This document shows, piece after piece, positions 63,324 through 64,000 of a stretch of 64,000 nucleotides of DNA. Source of the DNA: Endozoicomonas sp. SCSIO W0465. Lineage in GTDB: Bacteria > Pseudomonadota > Gammaproteobacteria > Pseudomonadales > Endozoicomonadaceae. The stretch is taken from the NCBI RefSeq assembly GCF_023716865.1, contig NZ_CP092417.1, forward strand, positions 2,954,001 to 3,018,000, read 5' to 3'. The notes under the pieces were generated by a model. The model was given only the letters and a program-made list of their open reading frames with translations. It made no database searches and was not told the origin of the DNA. Within the stretch, counting starts at the first letter, position 1. Each line of letters opens with the position of its first letter. The translations under genes were made by a program, and so were the position numbers.

Positions 63324-63728
63324 ATGGCATACAGCGAAAAGGTTATCGATCACTACGAGAATCCGCGCAATGTAGGTAAGCTTGACCAGGATTCTCAAAG
63401 CGTAGGTACCGGTATGGTCGGTGCCCCGGCATGTGGCGACGTAATGCGTCTTCAGATTCAGGTGAACGATGAAGGCGTTATTGAAGATGCACGCTTCAAA
63501 ACATATGGGTGTGGTTCTGCGATTGCTTCCAGCTCCCTGGCAACAGAGTGGATGAAGGGTAAGACACTGGATCAAGCGGCAACCATCAAGAACACGGATA
63601 TTGCGGAAGAGCTTGCGCTGCCACCGGTAAAAATTCATTGCTCGGTGCTGGCCGAAGATGCTATTAAGGCGGCAATCGACGACTATCGAGCCAAGCAGAA
63701 ACCGAATGATGCGGCTCCAGCTGCCTGA
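63324..63728 (+). CDS. iscU: Fe-S cluster scaffold IscU
   Basis: 134 residues, ATG after AGAGGAG. Scaffold on which IscS-derived sulfur and iron form a cluster. Ligands: Cys and Asp in GAPACGDVM, Cys in YGCGSAIASSS, Cys in KIHCSVLAEDAI. The LPPVK chaperone (HscA) binding motif is present. Confidence 0.97.
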   Translation: MAYSEKVIDHYENPRNVGKLDQDSQSVGTGMVGAPACGDVMRLQIQVNDEGVIEDARFKTYGCGSAIASSSLATEWMKGKTLDQAATIKNTDIAEELALPPVKIHCSVLAEDAIKAAIDDYRAKQKPNDAAPAA

Positions 63729-63834
63729 CGCTGTTGCCAGTAATCATGTACTGAAGCTCTGTAGTCAGGTATTAGGTGGTTCAGGATGTAGCCGGTGGAA
63801 TCGGTTGATTTCCCGGAAGTGGATGGAGTATTAA

Positions 63835-64000
63835 ATGGCAATTACCGTAACTGAAGCGGCTGCCCGTCATATCAGGGGGCAGCTTACCCGAAGAGGTAAG
63901 GGTCTCGGCATAAGGCTGGGGGTACGTACTTCGGGATGTTCTGGTATGGCCTATGTCCTTGAGTTTGTGGATGTGGTTGATGAGAGTGATCAGGTTTTTG
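63835..64000 (+). CDS. iscA: Fe-S carrier IscA (cut by window end)
   Basis: Only the first 55 codons are inside the window, starting MAITVTEAAARHIRGQL after GGAG. The first cluster-binding Cys appears in RTSGCSGMAYVLEF. Expected next gene of the isc operon. Confidence 0.93.
   Translation, partial: MAITVTEAAARHIRGQLTRRGKGLGIRLGVRTSGCSGMAYVLEFVDVVDESDQVF

Overview
The window comes from a gammaproteobacterium, most likely a host-associated member of the Oceanospirillales such as Endozoicomonas or a relative. Two things point there. The right third keeps the Pseudomonas/Oceanospirillales order tRNA-Leu, queA, tgt, yajC, secD, secF, suhB, trmJ, cysE, iscR, iscS, iscU, iscA. Between these housekeeping genes sit genes of eukaryotic type and many insertion sequences (IS). 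The genus is an inference; no rRNA gene is present.

Layout. (1) 1-25.4 kb: two paralogous giant genes (3978 and about 4316 codons). Their Ser/Thr-rich, mucin-like products carry tandem repeats full of N-x-S/T sequons, a helical N-terminal half, one hydrophobic segment, and a shared C-terminal domain of about 500 residues. (2) 25.4-26.7 kb: a minus-strand gene with KAY-type repeats, split by a homopolymer frameshift. (3) 26.8-42.5 kb: a graveyard of nested mobile elements (IS1595, IS3, IS66, IS4, ISKra4, ISL3) built on and into a Tn7-like transposon (tnsB-tnsC-tniQ). The right end of that transposon lies 23 bp from the 3' end of a tRNA-Leu gene. Four insertions can be dated relative to one another from target duplications and nesting. 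(4) 42.5-64 kb: the housekeeping backbone, interrupted by IS66 and IS1595 copies after tgt, miniature inverted-repeat elements (MITEs) before yajC, an NSF-like double AAA+ ATPase gene between secF and suhB, and an IS1595 copy plus a TRAF-like gene between cysE and iscR.

How the genes may work together. The backbone encodes queuosine tRNA modification (QueA, Tgt), the SecDF-YajC export motor, SuhB, the tRNA methyltransferase TrmJ, cysteine synthesis (CysE) and Fe-S cluster assembly (Isc). The accessory genes suggest a different activity. An NSF-like ATPase (the SNARE-disassembly family), a protein with zinc finger, coiled coil and TRAF-C/MATH domain, and giant sequon-rich mucin-like proteins all look like tools that act in or on a eukaryotic host. 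This is inferred from family resemblance; secretion signals are not visible. These three gene types are the most interesting content. The Tn7-like element homing next to tRNA-Leu is the second point of interest.
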